Notes under the pieces: generated by a model
What the model was told of the DNA's origin: nothing
Seen by the model: the letters and a program-made list of their open reading frames with translations, nothing else
Databases searched by the model: none
In this document: piece after piece, positions 13,901 through 28,695 of the stretch
How the letters are laid out: each line of letters begins with the position of its first letter
Numbering within the stretch: the stretch's first letter is position 1
Position numbers and translations under genes: made by a program
Assembly (NCBI GenBank): GCA_964017155.1
Contig: OZ024854.1
Location: forward strand, 47,319,923-47,383,922
Source of the DNA: Oasisia sp. SBJ-2009
Taxonomy: Eukaryota > Annelida > Polychaeta > Sabellida > Siboglinidae
Direction: 5' to 3'
DNA: 64,000 nucleotides

Positions 13901-16900
13901 TGTCATGGAGGCAAACATTTCAGAAGCAGTGTTTTTGCAGACTTTTGATTTGTTTTTTGAAGTCGGGACAGCTAAAGTGCAGCCCGCAATTAAATTAAGA
14001 AGCAACACAATTAATCGAATCTAGAATGCGTAGCTTCAATGGCAGACTCTCAGCCTTTTTGCCGATTAGGTCGGCAAACGTTTCCCGACTCGAACCAACG
14101 TGGAGGTGGTCTGCCGCTCGAGTCCCCACGAGGACGCTCGACCGAGAGTGGGGCCGACGCCCCACTCTCGGTCGAGCGTCCTCCCCGCCCACGGCCAGCC
14201 TTGACGACTCGTCGGGGACCGGCCAACCGGCCGACCCCACGGTCAGTCGCCAAAGCTGACCTCCTCAAACAATGCTTAGCTACAACAGGAATGCGATCCG
14301 GACTGACTCCATCGGGGCAGGTGTCTGAAATAAACAGAAGTGATCAGTTGGACAGTTTCAATGTCACGTGACAAGTAAGGCTTGGACTGGTGAAAGTGTT
14401 ACAATCAATAACGAAACACACCAATCCGTTGACCAGTGGTTCTCAACTCTGATTGGCTCTCGCACTCCGATTCGAGTGTAAAAAAATGTGTCTATGACAT
14501 TCGAATTTTTCGAAATCAGTCGTCACTAAAATTTGCAAGGGAGGGACGCACATATAGGGTATACATGCATACATAGTACATACTTACATACATACATGGT
14601 ACACAATCAACAAGCACGTATATGGAATAGAGGGAAAGACACAGTAACAGGATAGTCATCAATCTGGCAGCGTCCCAGTATAATTCAGTATAGTTCTAAA
14701 ACCAAAACAAGTATCAGTGAATGAGTTAGAAATTTAGACTGGTGAGATTTTGAATTTCAGAAAACAAACTCTTTAATCGTGTCATGGAGGCAAACATTTC
14801 AGAAGCAGTGTTTTTGCAGACTTTTGATTTGTTTTTTGAAGTCGGGACAGCTAAAGTGCAGCCCGCAATTAAATTAAGAAGCAACACAATTAACCGAATC
14901 TAGTATGCGTAACTTCAATGGCAGACTCTCAGCCTTTTTGCCGATTAGGTCGGCAAACGTTTCCCGACTCGAACCAACGTGGAGGTGGTCTGCCGCTCGA
15001 GTCCCCACGAGGATTCTCGACCGAGAGTAGGGCCGACGCCCCACTCTCGGTCGAGCGTCCTCCCCGCCCGCGGCCAGCCTTGACGACTCGTCGGGGACCG
15101 GCCAACCGGCCGGCCCAATGGTCATTCGCCGAAGCTGACCTCCTCAAACAATGCTTAGCTACAACAGTATTGCGATCCGGCTTGACTCCATCGGGGCAGG
15201 TGTCTGAAATAAACAGAAGTGATCAGTTGGACAGTTTCAATGTCACGTGACAAGTAAGGCTTGAACACGTGAAAGTGTTACAATCAATAACGAAACACAC
15301 CAATCCGTTGACCAGTGGTTCTCAACTCTGATTGGCTCTCGCACTCCGATTCGAGTGTGTAAAAAAATGTGTCTATGACATTCGAATTTTTCGAAATCAG
15401 TCGTCACTAAAATTTGCAAGGGAGGGACGCACATATAGGGCATACATGCATACATAGTACATACTTACATACATACATGGTACACAATCAACAAGCAGGT
15501 ATATGGAATAGAGGGAAAGACACAGTAACAGGATAGTCATCAATCTGGCGGCGTCCCAGTATAATTCTAAAACCAAAACAATTATCAGTGAATGAGTTAG
15601 AAATTTAGACTGGTGAGATTTTGAATTTCAGAAAACAAACTCTTTAATCGTGTCATGGAGGCAAACATTTCAGAAACAGTGTTTTTGCAGACTTTTGATT
15701 TGTTTTTTGAAGTCGGGACAGCTAAAGTGCAGCCCGCAATTAAATTAAGAAGCAACACAATTAATCGAATCTAGAATGCGTAGCTTCAATGGCAGACTCT
15801 CAGCCTTTTTGCCGATTAGGTCGGCAAACGTTTCCCGACTCGAACCAACGTGGAGGTGGTCTGCCGCTCGAGTCCCCACGAGGACGGTCGACCGAGAGTG
15901 GGGCCGACGCCCCACTCTCGGTCGAGCGTCCTCCCCGCCCACAGCCAGCCTTGACGACTCGTCGGGGACCGGCCAACCGGCCGGCCCCACGGTCAGTCGC
16001 CAAAGCTGACCTCCTCAAACAATGCTTAGCTACAACAGGATTGCGATCCGGCTTCACTCCATCGGGGCAGGTGTCTGAAATAAACAGAAGTGATCAGTTG
16101 GACAGTTTCAATGTCACGTGACAAGTAAGGCTTGGACTCGTGAAAGTGTTACAATCAATAACGAAACACACCAATCCGTTGACCAGTGGTTCTCAACTCT
16201 GATTGGCTCTCGCACTCCGATTCGAGTGTAAAAAAATGTGTCTATGACATTCGAATTTTTCGAAATCAGTCGTCACTAAAATTTGCAAGGGAGGGACGCA
16301 CATATAGGGCATACATGCATACATAGTACATACTTACATGCATACATGGTACACAATCAACAAGCAGGTATATGGAATAGAGGGAAAGACACAGTAACAG
16401 GATAGTCATCAATCTGGCGGCGTCCCAGTATACTTCTAAAACCAAAACAATTATCAGTGAATGAGTTAGAAATTTAGACTGGTGAGATTTTGAATTTCAG
16501 AAAACAAACTCTTTAATCGTGTCATGGAGGCAAACATTTCAGAAGCAGTGTTTTTGCAGACTTTTGATTTGTTTTTTGAAGTCGGGACAGCTAAAGTGCA
16601 GCCCGCAATTAAATTAAGAAGCAACACAATTAATCGAATCTAGAATGCGTAGCTTCAATGGCAGACTCTCAGCCTTTTTGCCGATTAGGTCGGCAAACGT
16701 TTCCCGACTCGAACCAACGTGGAGGTGGTCTGCCGCTCGAGTCCCCACGAGGACGCTCGACCGAGAGTGGGGCCGACGCCCCACTCTCGGTCGAGCGTCC
16801 TCCCCGCCCACGGCCAGCCTTGACGACTCGTCGGGGACCGGCCAACCGGCCGACCCCACGGTCAGTCGCCAAAGCTGACCTCCTCAAACAATGCTTAGCT

Positions 16901-19900
16901 ACAACAGGAATGCGATCCGGACTGACTCCATCGGGGCAGGTGTCTGAAATAAACAGAAGTGATCAGTTGGACAGTTTCAATGTCACGTGACAAGTAAGGC
17001 TTGGACTGGTGAAAGTGTTACAATCAATAACGAAACACACCAATCCGTTGACCAGTGGTTCTCAACTCTGATTGGCTCTCGCACTCCGATTCGAGTGTAA
17101 AAAAATGTGTCTATGACATTCGAATTTTTCGAAATCAGTCGTCACTAAAATTTGCAAGGGAGGGACGCACATATAGGGTATACATGCATACATAGTACAT
17201 ACTTACATACATACATGGTACACAATCAACAAGCACGTATATGGAATAGAGGGAAAGACACAGTAACAGGATAGTCATCAATCTGGCAGCGTCCCAGTAT
17301 AATTCAGTATAATTCTAAAACCAAAACAAGTATCAGTGAATGAGTTAGAAATTTAGACTGGTGAGATTTTGAATTTCAGAAAACAAACTCTTTAATCGTG
17401 TCATGGAGGCAAACATTTCAGAAGCAGTGTTTTTGCAGACTTTTGATTTGTTTTTTGAAGTCGGGACAGCTAAAGTGCAGCCCGCAATTAAATTAAGAAG
17501 CAACACAATTAACCGAATCTAGTATGTGTAACTTCAATGGCAGACTCTCAGCCTTTTTGCCGATTAGGTCGGCAAACGTTTCCCGACTCGAACCAACGTG
17601 GAGGTGGTCTGCCGCTCGAGTCCCCACGAGGACGCTCGACCGAGAGTGGGGCCGACGCCCCACTCTCGGTCGAGCGTCCTCCCCGCCCACAGCCAGCCTT
17701 GACGACTCGTCGGGGACCGGCCAACCGGCCGGCCCCACGGTCAGTCGCCAAAGCTGACCTCCTCAAACAATGCTTAGCTACAACAGGATTGCGATCCGGC
17801 TTCACTCCATCGGGGCAGGTGTCTGAAATAAACAGAAGTGATCAGTTGGACAGTTTCAATGTCACGTGACAAGTAAGGCTTGGACTCGTGAAAGTGTTAC
17901 AATCAATAACGAAACACACCAATCCGTTGACCAGTGGTTCTCAACTCTGATTGGCTCTCGCACTCCGATTCGAGTGTAAAAAAATGTGTCTATGACATTC
18001 GAATTTTTCGAAATCAGTCGTCACTAAAATTTGCAAGGGAGGGACGCACTTATAGGGTATACATGCATACATAGTACATACTTACATACATACATGGTAC
18101 ACAATCAACAAGCACGTATATGGAATAGAGGGAAAAACACAGTAACAGGATAGTCATCAATCTGGCAGCGTCCCAGTATAATTCAGTATAATTCTAAAAC
18201 CAAAAAAAGTATCAGTGAATGAGTTAGAAATTTAGACTGGTGAGATTTTGAATTTCAGAAAACAAACTCTTTAATCGTGTCATGGAGGCAAACATTTCAG
18301 AAGCAGTGTTTTTGCAGACTTTTGATTTGTTTTTTGAAGTCGGGACAGCTAAAGTGCAGCCCGCAATTAAATTAAGAAGCAACACAATTAACCGAATCTA
18401 GTATGCGTAACTTCAATGGCAGACTCTCAGCCTTTTTGCCGATTAGGTCGGCAAACGTTTCCCGACTCGAACCAACGTGGAGGTGGTCTGCCGCTCGAGT
18501 CCCCACGAGGATTCTCGACCGAGAGTAGGGCCGACGCCCCACTCTCGGTCGAGCGTCCTCCCCGCCCGCGGCCAGCCTTGACGACTCGTCGGGGACCGGC
18601 CAACCGGCCGGCCCAACGGTCATTCGCCGAAGCTGACCTCCTCAAACAATGCTTAGCTACAACAGTATTGCGATCCGGCTTGACTCCATCGGGGCAGGTG
18701 TCTGAAATAAACAGAAGTGATCAGTTGGACAGTTTCAATGTCACGTGACAAGTAAGGCTTGGACACGTGAAAGTGTTACAATCAATAACGAAACACACCA
18801 ATCCGTTGACCAGTGGTTCTCAACTCTGATTGGCTCTCGCACTCCGATTCGAGTGTGTAAAAAAATGTGTCTATGACATTCGAATTTTTCGAAATCAGTC
18901 GTCACTAAAATTTGCAAGGGAGGGACGCACATATAGGGCATACATGCATACATAGTACATACTTACATGCATACATGGTACACAATCAACAAGCAGGTAT
19001 ATGGAATAGAGGGAAAGACACAGTAACAGGATAGTCATCAATCTGGCGGCGTCCCAGTATACTTCTAAAACCAAAACAATTATCAGTGAATGAGTTAGAA
19101 ATTTAGACTGGTGAGATTTTGAATTTCAGAAAACAAACTCTTTAATCGTGTCATGGAGGCAAACATTTCAGAAGCAGTGTTTTTGCAGACTTTTGATTTG
19201 TTTTTTGAAGTCGGGACAGCTAAAGTGCAGCCCGCAATTAAATTAAGAAGCAACACAATTAATCGAATCTAGAATGCGTAGCTTCAATGGCAGACTCTCA
19301 GCCTTTTTGCCGATTAGGTCGGCAAACGTTTCCCGACTCGAACCAACGTGGAGGTGGTCTGCCGCTCGAGTCCCCACGAGGACGCTCGACCGAGAGTGGG
19401 GCCGACGCCCCACTCTCGGTCGAGCGTCCTCCCCGCCCACGGCCAGCCTTGACGACTCGTCGGGGACCGGCCAACCGGCCGACCCCACGGTCAGTCGCCA
19501 AAGCTGACCTCCTCAAACAATGCTTAGCTACAACAGGAATGCGATCCGGACTGACTCCATCGGGGCAGGTGTCTGAAATAAACAGAAGTGATCAGTTGGA
19601 CAGTTTCAATGTCACGTGACAAGTAAGGCTTGGACTGGTGAAAGTGTTACAATCAATAACGAAACACACCAATCCGTTGACCAGTGGTTCTCAACTCTGA
19701 TTGGCTCTCGCACTCCGATTCGAGTGTAAAAAAATGTGTCTATGACATTCGAATTTTTCGAAATCAGTCGTCACTAAAATTTGCAAGGGAGGGACGCACA
19801 TATAGGGTATACATGCATACATAGTACATACTTACATACATACATGGTACACAATCAACAAGCACGTATATGGAATAGAGGGAAAGACACAGTAACAGGA

Positions 19901-22900
19901 TAGTCATCAATCTGGCGGCGTCCCAGTATAATTCTAAAACCAAAACAATTATCCGTGAATGAGTTAGAAATTTAGACTGGTGAGATTTTGAATTTCAGAA
20001 AACAAACTCTTTAATCGTGTCATGGAGGCAAACATTTCAGAAACAGTGTTTTTGCAGACTTTTGATTTGTTTTTTGAAGTCGGGACAGCTGAAGTGCAGC
20101 CCGCAATTAAATTAAGAAGCAACACAATTAATCGAATCTAGAATGCGTAGCTTCAATGGCAGACTCTCAGCCTTTTTGCCGATTAGGTCGGCAAACGTTT
20201 CCCGACTCGAACCAACGTGGAGGTGGTCTGCCGCTCGAGTACCCACGAGGACGCTCGACCGAGAGTGGGGCCGACGCCCCACTCTCGGTCGAGCGTCCTC
20301 CCCGCCCACGGCCAGCCTTGACGACTCGTCGGGGACCGGCCAACCGGCCGACCCCACGGTCAGTCGCCAAAGCTGACCTCCTCAAACAATGCTTAGCTAC
20401 AACAGGAATGCGATCCGGACTGACTCCATCGGGGCAGGTGTCTGAAATAAACAGAAGTGATCAGTTGGACAGTTTCAATGTCACGTGACAAGTAAGGCTT
20501 GGACTCGTGAAAGTGTTACAATCAATAACGAAACACACCAATCCGTTGACCAGTGGTTCTCAACTCTGATTGGCTCTCGCACTCCGATTCGAGTGTAAAA
20601 AAATGTGTCTATGACATTCGAATTTTTCGAAATCAGTCGTCACTAAAATTTGCAAGGGAGGGGCGCACATATTGGGTATACATGCATACATAGTACATAC
20701 TTACATACATACATGGTACACAATCAACAAGCAGGTATATGGAATAGAGGGAAAGACACAGTAACAGGATAGTCATCAATCTGGCGGCGTCCCAGTATAA
20801 TTCTAAAACCAAAACAATTATCAGTGAATGAGTTAGAAATTTAGACTGGTGAGATTTTGAATTTCAGAAAACAAACTCTTTAATCGTGTCATGGAGGCAA
20901 ACGTTTCAGAAACAGTGTTTTTGCAGACTTTTGATTTGTTTTTTGAAGTCGGGACAGCTAAAGTGCAGCCCGCAATTAAATTAAGAAGCAACACAATTAA
21001 TCGAATCTAGAATGCGTAGCTTCAATGGCAGACTCTCAGCCTTTTTGCCAATTAGGTCGGCAAACGTTTCCCGACTCGAACCAACGTGGAGGTGGTCTGC
21101 CGTACGAGTCCCCACGAGGACGCTCGACCGAGAGTGGGGCCGACGCCCCACTCTCGGTCGAGCGTCCTCCACGCCCACGGCCAGCCTTGACGACTCGTCG
21201 GGGACCGGCCAAGCGGCCGGCCCCACGGTCAGTCGCCAAAGCTGACCTCCTCAAACAATGCTTAGCTACAACAGGATTGCGATCCGACCTGACTCCATCG
21301 GGGCAGGTGTCTGAAATAAACAGAAGTGATCAGTTGGACAGTTTCAATGTCACGTGACAAGTAAGGCTTGCACTCGTGAAAGTGTTACAATCAATAACGA
21401 AACACACCAATCCGTTGACCAGTGGTTCTCAACTCTGATTGGCTCTCGCACTCCGATTCGAGTGTGTAAAAAAATGTGTCTATGACATTCGAATTTTTCG
21501 AAAACAGTCGTCACTAAAATTTGCAAGGGAGGGACGCACATATACGGCATACATGCATACATAGTACATCATTACATGCATACATGGTACACAATCAACA
21601 TGCAGGTATGTGGAATAGAGGGAAAGACACAGTAAGAGGATAGTCACCAATCTGGCAGCGTCCCAGCATAATTCTGAAAACAAAACAAGTATCAGTGAAT
21701 GAGTTAGAAATATAAACTGGTGAGATTTTGAATTTCAGAAAACAAATTCTTTAATCGTTTCATGGAGGCAAACATTTCAGAAGCAGTGTTTTTGCAGATT
21801 TTTGATTTGTTTTTTGAAGTCGGGACAGTTCAGGTGCAGCCCGCAATTAAATAAAGAAGCAACACAATTAACCGAATCTAGAATGCGTAGCTTCAATGGC
21901 AGACTCTCAGCCTTTTTGCCGATTAGGTCGGCAAACGTTTCCCGACTCGAACCAACGTGGAGGTGGTCTGCAGCTCGAGTCCCCACGAAGACGCTCGACC
22001 GAGAGTGGGGCCGACGCCCCACTCCCGGTCGAGCGTCCTCCCCGCCCACGGCCAGCCTTGACGACTTGTCGGGGACCGGCCAACCGGCCGGCCCCACGGT
22101 CAGTCGCCAAAGCTGACCTCCTCAAACAATGCTTAGCTACAACAGGATTGCGATCCGGCTTCACTCCATCGGGGCAGGTGTCTGAAATAAACAGAAGTGA
22201 TCAGTTGGACAGTTTCAATGTCACGTGACAAGTAAGGCTTGGACTCGTGAAAGTGTTACAATCAATAACGAAACACACCAATCCGTTGACCAGTGGTTCT
22301 CAACTCTGATTGGCTCTCGCACTCCGATTCGAGTGTAAAAAAATGTGTCTATGACATTCGAATTTTTCGAAATCAGTCGTCACTAAAATTTGCAAGGGAG
22401 GGACGCACATATAGGGTATACATGCATACATAGTACATACTTACATACATACATGGTACACAATCAACAAGCACGTATATGGAATAGAGGGAAAGACACA
22501 GTAACAGGATACTCATCAATCTGGCAGCGTCCCAGTATAATTCAGTATAATTCTAAAACCAAAACAAGTATCAGTGAATGAGTTAGAAATTTAGACTGGT
22601 GAGATTTTGAATTTCAGAAAACAAACTCTTTAATCGTGTCATGGAGGCAAACATTTCAGAAGCAGTGTTTTTGCAGACTTTTGATTTGTTTTTTGAAGTC
22701 GGGACAGCTAAAGTGCAGCCCGCAATTAAATTAAGAAGCAACACAATTAACCGAATCTAGTATGCGTAGCTTCAACGGCAGACTCTCAGCCTTTTTGCCG
22801 ATTAGGTCGGCAAACGTTTCCCGACTCGAACCAACGTGGAGGTGGTCTGCCGCTCGGGTCCCCACGAGGATTCTCGACCGAGAGTAGGGCCGACGCCCCA

Positions 22901-25338
22901 CTCTCGGTCGAGCGTCCTCCCCGCCCGCGGCGAGCCTTGAAGACTCGTCGGGGACCGGCCAACCGGCCGGCCCAACGGTCATTCGCCGAAGCTGACCTCC
23001 TCAAACAATGCTTAGCTACAACAGTATTGCGATCCGGCTTGACTCCATCGGGGCAGGTGTCTGAAATAAACAGAAGTGATCAGTTGGACAGTTTCAATGT
23101 CACGTGACAAGTAAGGCTTGGACACGTGAAAGTGTTACAATCAATAACGAAACACACCAATCCGTTGACCAGTGGTTCTCAACTCTGATTGGCTCTCGCA
23201 CTCCGATTCGAGTGTGTAAAAAAATGTGTCTATGACATTCGAATTTTTCGAAATCAGTCGTCACTAAAATTTGCAAGGGAGGGACGCACATATAGGGCAT
23301 ACATGCATACATAGTACATACTTACATACATACATGGTACACAATCAACAAGCAGGTATATGGAATAGAGGGAAAGACACAGTAACAGGATAGTCATCAA
23401 TCTGGCGGCGTCCCAGTATAATTCTAAAACCAAAACAATTATCAGTGAATGAGTTAGAAATTTAGACTGGTGAGATTTTGAATTTCAGAAAACAAACTCT
23501 TTAATCGTGTCATGGAGGCAAACATTTCAGAAACAGTGTTTTTGCAGACTTTTGATTTGTTTTTTGAAGTCGGGACAGCTAAAGTGCAGCCCGCAATTAA
23601 ATTAAGAAGCAACACAATTAATCGAATCTAGAATGCGTAGCTTCAATGGCAGACTCTCAGCCTTTTTGCCGATTAGGTCGGCAAACGTTTCCCGACTCGA
23701 ACCAACGTGGAGGTGGTCTGCCGCTCGAGTCCCCACGAGGACGCTCGACCGAGAGTGGGGCCGACGCCCCACTCTCGGTCGAGCGTCCTCCCCGCCCACG
23801 GCCAGCCTTGACGACTCGTCGGGGACCGGCCAACCGGCCGGCCCCACGGTCAGTCGCCAAAGCTGACTTCCTCAAACAATGCTTAGCTACAACAGTATTG
23901 CGATCCGGCTTCACTCCATCGGGGCAGGTGTCTGAAATAAACAGAAGTGATCAGTTGGACAGTTTCAATGTCACGTGACAAGTAAGGCTTGGACTCGTGA
24001 AAGTGTTACAATCAATAACGAAACACACCAATCCGTTGACCAGTGGTTCTCAACTCTGATTGGCTCTCGCACTCCGATTCGAGTGTAAAAAAATGTGTCT
24101 ATGACATTCGAATTTTTCGAAATCAGTCGTCACTAAAATTTGCAAGGGAGGGACGCACATATAGGGTATACATGCATACATAGTACATACTTACATACAT
24201 ACATGGTACACAATCAACAAGCACGTATATGGAATAGAGGGAAAGACACAGTAACAGGATAATCATCAATCTGGCAGCATCCCAGTATCATTCAGTATAA
24301 TTCTAAAACCAAAACAAGTATCAGTGAATGAGTTAGAAATTTAGACTGGTGAGATTTTGAATTTCAGAAAACAAACTCTTTAATCGTGTCATGGAGGCAA
24401 ACATTTCAGAAGCAGTGTTTTTGCAGACTTTTGATTTGTTTTTTGAAGTCGGGACAGCTAAAGTGCAGCCCGCAATTAAATTAAGAAGCAACACAATTAA
24501 CCGAATCTAGTATGCGTAGCTTCAACGGCAGACTCTCAGCCTTTTTGCCGATTAGGTCGGCAAACGTTTCCCGACTCGAACCAACGTGGAGGTGGTCTGC
24601 CGCTCGGGTCCCCACGAGGATTCTCGACCGAGAGTAGGGCCGACGCCCCACTCTCGGTCGAGCGTCCTCCCCGCCCGCGGCCAGCCTTGACGACTCGTCG
24701 GGGACCGGCCAACCGGCCGGCCCAACGGTCATTCGCCGAAGCTGACCTCCTCAAACAATGCTTAGCTACAACAGTATTGCGATCCGGCTTGACTCCATCG
24801 GGGCAGGCGTCTGAAATAAACAGAAGTGATCAGTTGGACAGTTTCAATGTCACGTGACAAGTAAGGCTTGGACACGTGAAAGTGTTACAATCAATAACGA
24901 AACACACCAATCCGTTGACCAGTGGTTCTCAACTCTGATTGGCTCTCGCACTCCGATTCGAGTGTGTAAAAAAATGTGTCTATGACATTCGAATTTTTCG
25001 AAATCAGTCGTCACTAAAATTTGCAAGGGAGGGACGCACATATAGGGCATACATGCATACATAGTACATACTTACATACATACATGGTACACAATCAACA
25101 AGCAGGTATATGGAATAGAGGGAAAGACACAGTAACAGGATAGTCACCAATCTGGCAGCGTCCCAGCATAATTCTGAAAACAAAACAATTATCAGTGAAT
25201 GAGTTAGAAATTTAGACTGGTGAGATTTTGAATTTCAGAAAACAAACTCTTTAATCGTGTCATGGAGGCAAACATTTCAGAAACAGTGTTTTTGCAGACT
25301 TTTGATTTGTTTTTTGAAGTCGGGACAGCTAAAGTGCA

Positions 25339-26074
25339 GCCCGCAATTAAATTAAGAAGCAACACAATTAATCGAATCTAGAATGCGTAGCTTCAATGGC
25401 AGACTATCAGCCTTTTTGCCAATTAGGTCGGCAAACGTTTCCCGACTCGAACCAACGTGGAGGTGGTCTGCCGTACGATTCCCCACGAAGACGCTCGACC
25501 GAGAGTGGGGCCGACGCCCCACTCTCGGTCGAGCGTCCTCCACGCCCACGGCCAGCCTTGACGACTCGTCGGGGACCGGCCGCTTCAATGTCACGTGACA
25601 AGTAAGGCTTGGACTCGTGAAAGTGTTACAATCAATAACGAAACACACCAATCCGTTGACCAGTGGTTCTCTGATTGGCTCTCGCACTCCGATTCGAGTG
25701 TGTAAAAAAATGTGTCTATGACATTCGAATTTTTCGAAATCAGTCGTCACTAAAATTTGCAAGGGAGGGAAGCACATATACGGCAAACATGCATACATAG
25801 TACATCATTACATGCATACATGGTACACAATCAACATGCAGGTATGTGGAATAGAGGGAAAGACACAGTAAGAGGATAGTCACCTATCTGGCAGCGTCCC
25901 AGCATAATTCTGAAAACAAAACAAGTATCAGTGAATGAGTTAGAAATATAAACTGGTGAGATTTTGAATTTCAGAAAACAAACTCTTTAATCGTTTCATG
26001 GAGGCAAACAATTCAGAAGCAGTGTTTTTGCAGATTTTTGATTTGTTTTTTGAAGTCGGGACAGCTCAGGTGCA
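25339..26074. repeat. Internally deleted satellite monomer (736 bp)
   Basis: This monomer lacks about 135 bp between the GGGGACCGGCC segment (ending near 25581) and TTCAATGTCACGTGACAAG (from about 25585). The right side of the core and the TGCTTAGCTACAACAG region are therefore missing. The CAACT before CTGATTGG is also lost near 25671. It is the only unit in the window with such a large deletion. Confidence 0.9.
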
Positions 26075-28695
26075 GCCCGCAATTAAATAAAGAAGCAACA
26101 CAATTAACCGAATCTAGAATGCGTAGCTTCAATGGCAGACTCTCAGCCTTTTTGCCGATTAGGTCGGCAAACGTTTCCCGACTCGAACCAACGTGGAGGT
26201 GGTCTGCCGCTCGAGTCCCCACGAAGACGCTCGACCGAGAGTGGGGCCGACGCCCCACTCCCGGTCGAGCGTCCTCCCCGCCCACGGCCAGCCTTGACGA
26301 CTCGTCGGGGACCGGCCAACCGGCCGGCCCCACGGTCAGTCGCCAAAGCTGACCTCCTCAAACAATGCTTAGCTACAACAGTATTGCGATCCGGCTGGAC
26401 TCCATCGGGGCAGGTGTCTGAAATAAACAGAAGTGATCAGTTGGACAGTTTCAATGTCACGTGACAAGTAAGGCTTGGACTCGTGAAAGTGTTACAATCA
26501 ATAACGAAACACACCAATCCGTTGACCAGTGGTTCTCAACTCTGATTGGCTCTCGCACTCCGATTCGAGTGTGTAAAAAAAATGTGTCTATGACATTCGA
26601 ATTTTTCGAAATCAGTCGTCACTAAAATTTGCAAGGGAGGGACGCACATATACGGCATACATGCATACATAGTACATCATTACATGCATACATGGTACAC
26701 AATCAACATGCAGGTATGTGGAATAGAGGGAAAGACACAGTAAGAGGATAGTCATCAATCTGGCAGCGTCCCAGCATAAATCTGAAAACAAAACAAGTAT
26801 CAGTGAATGAGTTAGAAATTTAGACTGGTGAGATTTTGAATTTCATAAAACAAACTCTTTAATCGTTTCATGGAGGCAAACATTTCAGAAGCAGTGTTTT
26901 TGGAGACTTTTATTTGTTTTTTGAAGTCGGGACAGCTAAAGTGCAGCCCGCAATTAAATTAAGAAGCAACACAATTAACCGAATCTAGAATGCGTAGCTT
27001 CAATGGCAGACTCTCATCCTTTTTGCCGATTAGGTCGGCAAACGTTTCCCGACTCGAACCAACGTGGAGGTGGTCTGCCGCTCGAGTCCCCACGAGGACG
27101 CTCGACCGAGAGTGGGGCCGACGCCCCACTCTCGGTCGAGCGTCCTCCCCGCCCACGGCCAGCCTTGACGACTCGTCGTGGACCGGCCAACCGGCCGGCC
27201 CCAAGGTCAGTCGCCAAAGCTTACCTCCTCAAAGAATGCTTAGCTACAACAGAATAGCGATCCGGCCTGACTCCATCGGGGCAGGTGTCTGAAATAAACA
27301 GAAGTGATCAGTTGGACAGTTTCAATGTCACGTGACAAGTAAGGTTTGGACTCGTGAAAGTGTTACAATCAATAACGAAACACACCAATCCGTTGACCAG
27401 TGGTTTTCAACTCTGATTGGCTCTCGCACTCCGATTCGAGTGTGTAAAAAAATGTGTCTATGACATTCGAATTTTTCGAAATCAGTCGTCACTAAAATTT
27501 GCAAGGGAGGGAAGCACAAATACGGCATACATGCATACATAGTACATCATTACATGCATACATGGTACACAATCAACATGCAGGTATGTGGAATAGAGGG
27601 AAAGACACAGTAAGAGGATAGTCACCTATCTGGCAGCGTCCCAGCATAATTCTGAAAACAAAACAAGTATCAGTGAATGAGTTAGAAATATAAACTGGTG
27701 AGATTTTGAATTTCAGAAAACAAACTCTTTAATCGTTTCATGGAGGCAAACAATTCAGAAGCAGTGTTTTTGCAGATTTTTGATTTGTTTTTTGAAGTCG
27801 GGAGAGCTCAGGTGCAGCCCGCAATTAAATAAAGAAGCAACACAATTAACCGAATCTAGAATGCGTAGCTTCAATGGCAGACTCTCAGCCTTTTTGCCGA
27901 TTAGGTCGGCAAACGTTTCCCGACTCGAACCAACGTGGAGGTGGTCTGCCGCTCGAGTCCCCACGAAGACGCTCGACCGAGAGTGGGGCCGACGCCCCAC
28001 TCCCGGTCGAGCGTCCTCCCCGCCCACGGCCAGCCTTGACGACTCGTCGGGGACCGGCCAACCGGCCGGCCCCACGGTCAGTCGCCAAAGCTGACCTCCT
28101 CAAACAATGCTTAGCTACAACAGGATTGCGATCCGGCTTCACTCCATCGGGGCAGGTGTCTGAAATAAACAGAAATGATCAGTTGGACAGTTTCAATGTC
28201 ACGTGACAAGTAAGGCTTGGACACGTGAAAGTGTTACAATCAATAACGAAACACACCAATCCGTTGACCAGTGGTTCTCAACTCTGATTGGCTCTCGCAC
28301 TCCGATTCGAGTGTAAAAAAATGTGTCTATGACATTCGAATTTTTCGAAATCAGTCGTCACTAAAATTTGCAAGGGAGGGACGCACATATAGGGTATACA
28401 TGCATACATAGTACATACTTACATACATACATGGTACACAATCAACAAGCACGTATATGAAATAGAGGGAAAGACACAGTAACAGGATAGTCATCAATCT
28501 GGCAGCGTCCCAGTATAATTCAGTATAATTCTAAAACCAAAACAAGTATCAGTGAATGAGTTAGAAATATAAACTGGTGAGATTTTGAATTTCAGAAAAC
28601 AAACTCTTTAATCGGTTCATGGAGGCAAACATTTCAGAAGCAGTGTTTTTGCAGATTTTTGATTTGTTTTTTGAAGTCGGGACAGCTCAGGTACA

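Larger units (their letters stand above)
1..20967. repeat. Homogeneous satellite core with A-B dimeric higher-order repeat
   Basis: Two monomer types alternate for most of this part. Type A (usually 879 bp) has TAGAATGCGTAGCTTC, GACGCTCGAC or GACGTTCGAC at the hairpin, the short GTGTAAAAAAATG form, GCACGTATATGG, and a doubled CAGTATAATT. Type B (usually 871 bp) has TAGTATGCGTAACTTC, GATTCTCGAC, GTGTGTAAAAAAATG, GCAGGTATATGG and a single CAGTATAATTC. The resulting dimers are about 1745-1750 bp; for example 9621-11365 and 11366-13110 are almost identical. The alternation breaks at 4379-6120 (B-B) and near 13111, where the unit starts as A and continues as B. The regular alternation and low divergence indicate recent unequal exchange of dimers. 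Confidence 0.9.
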
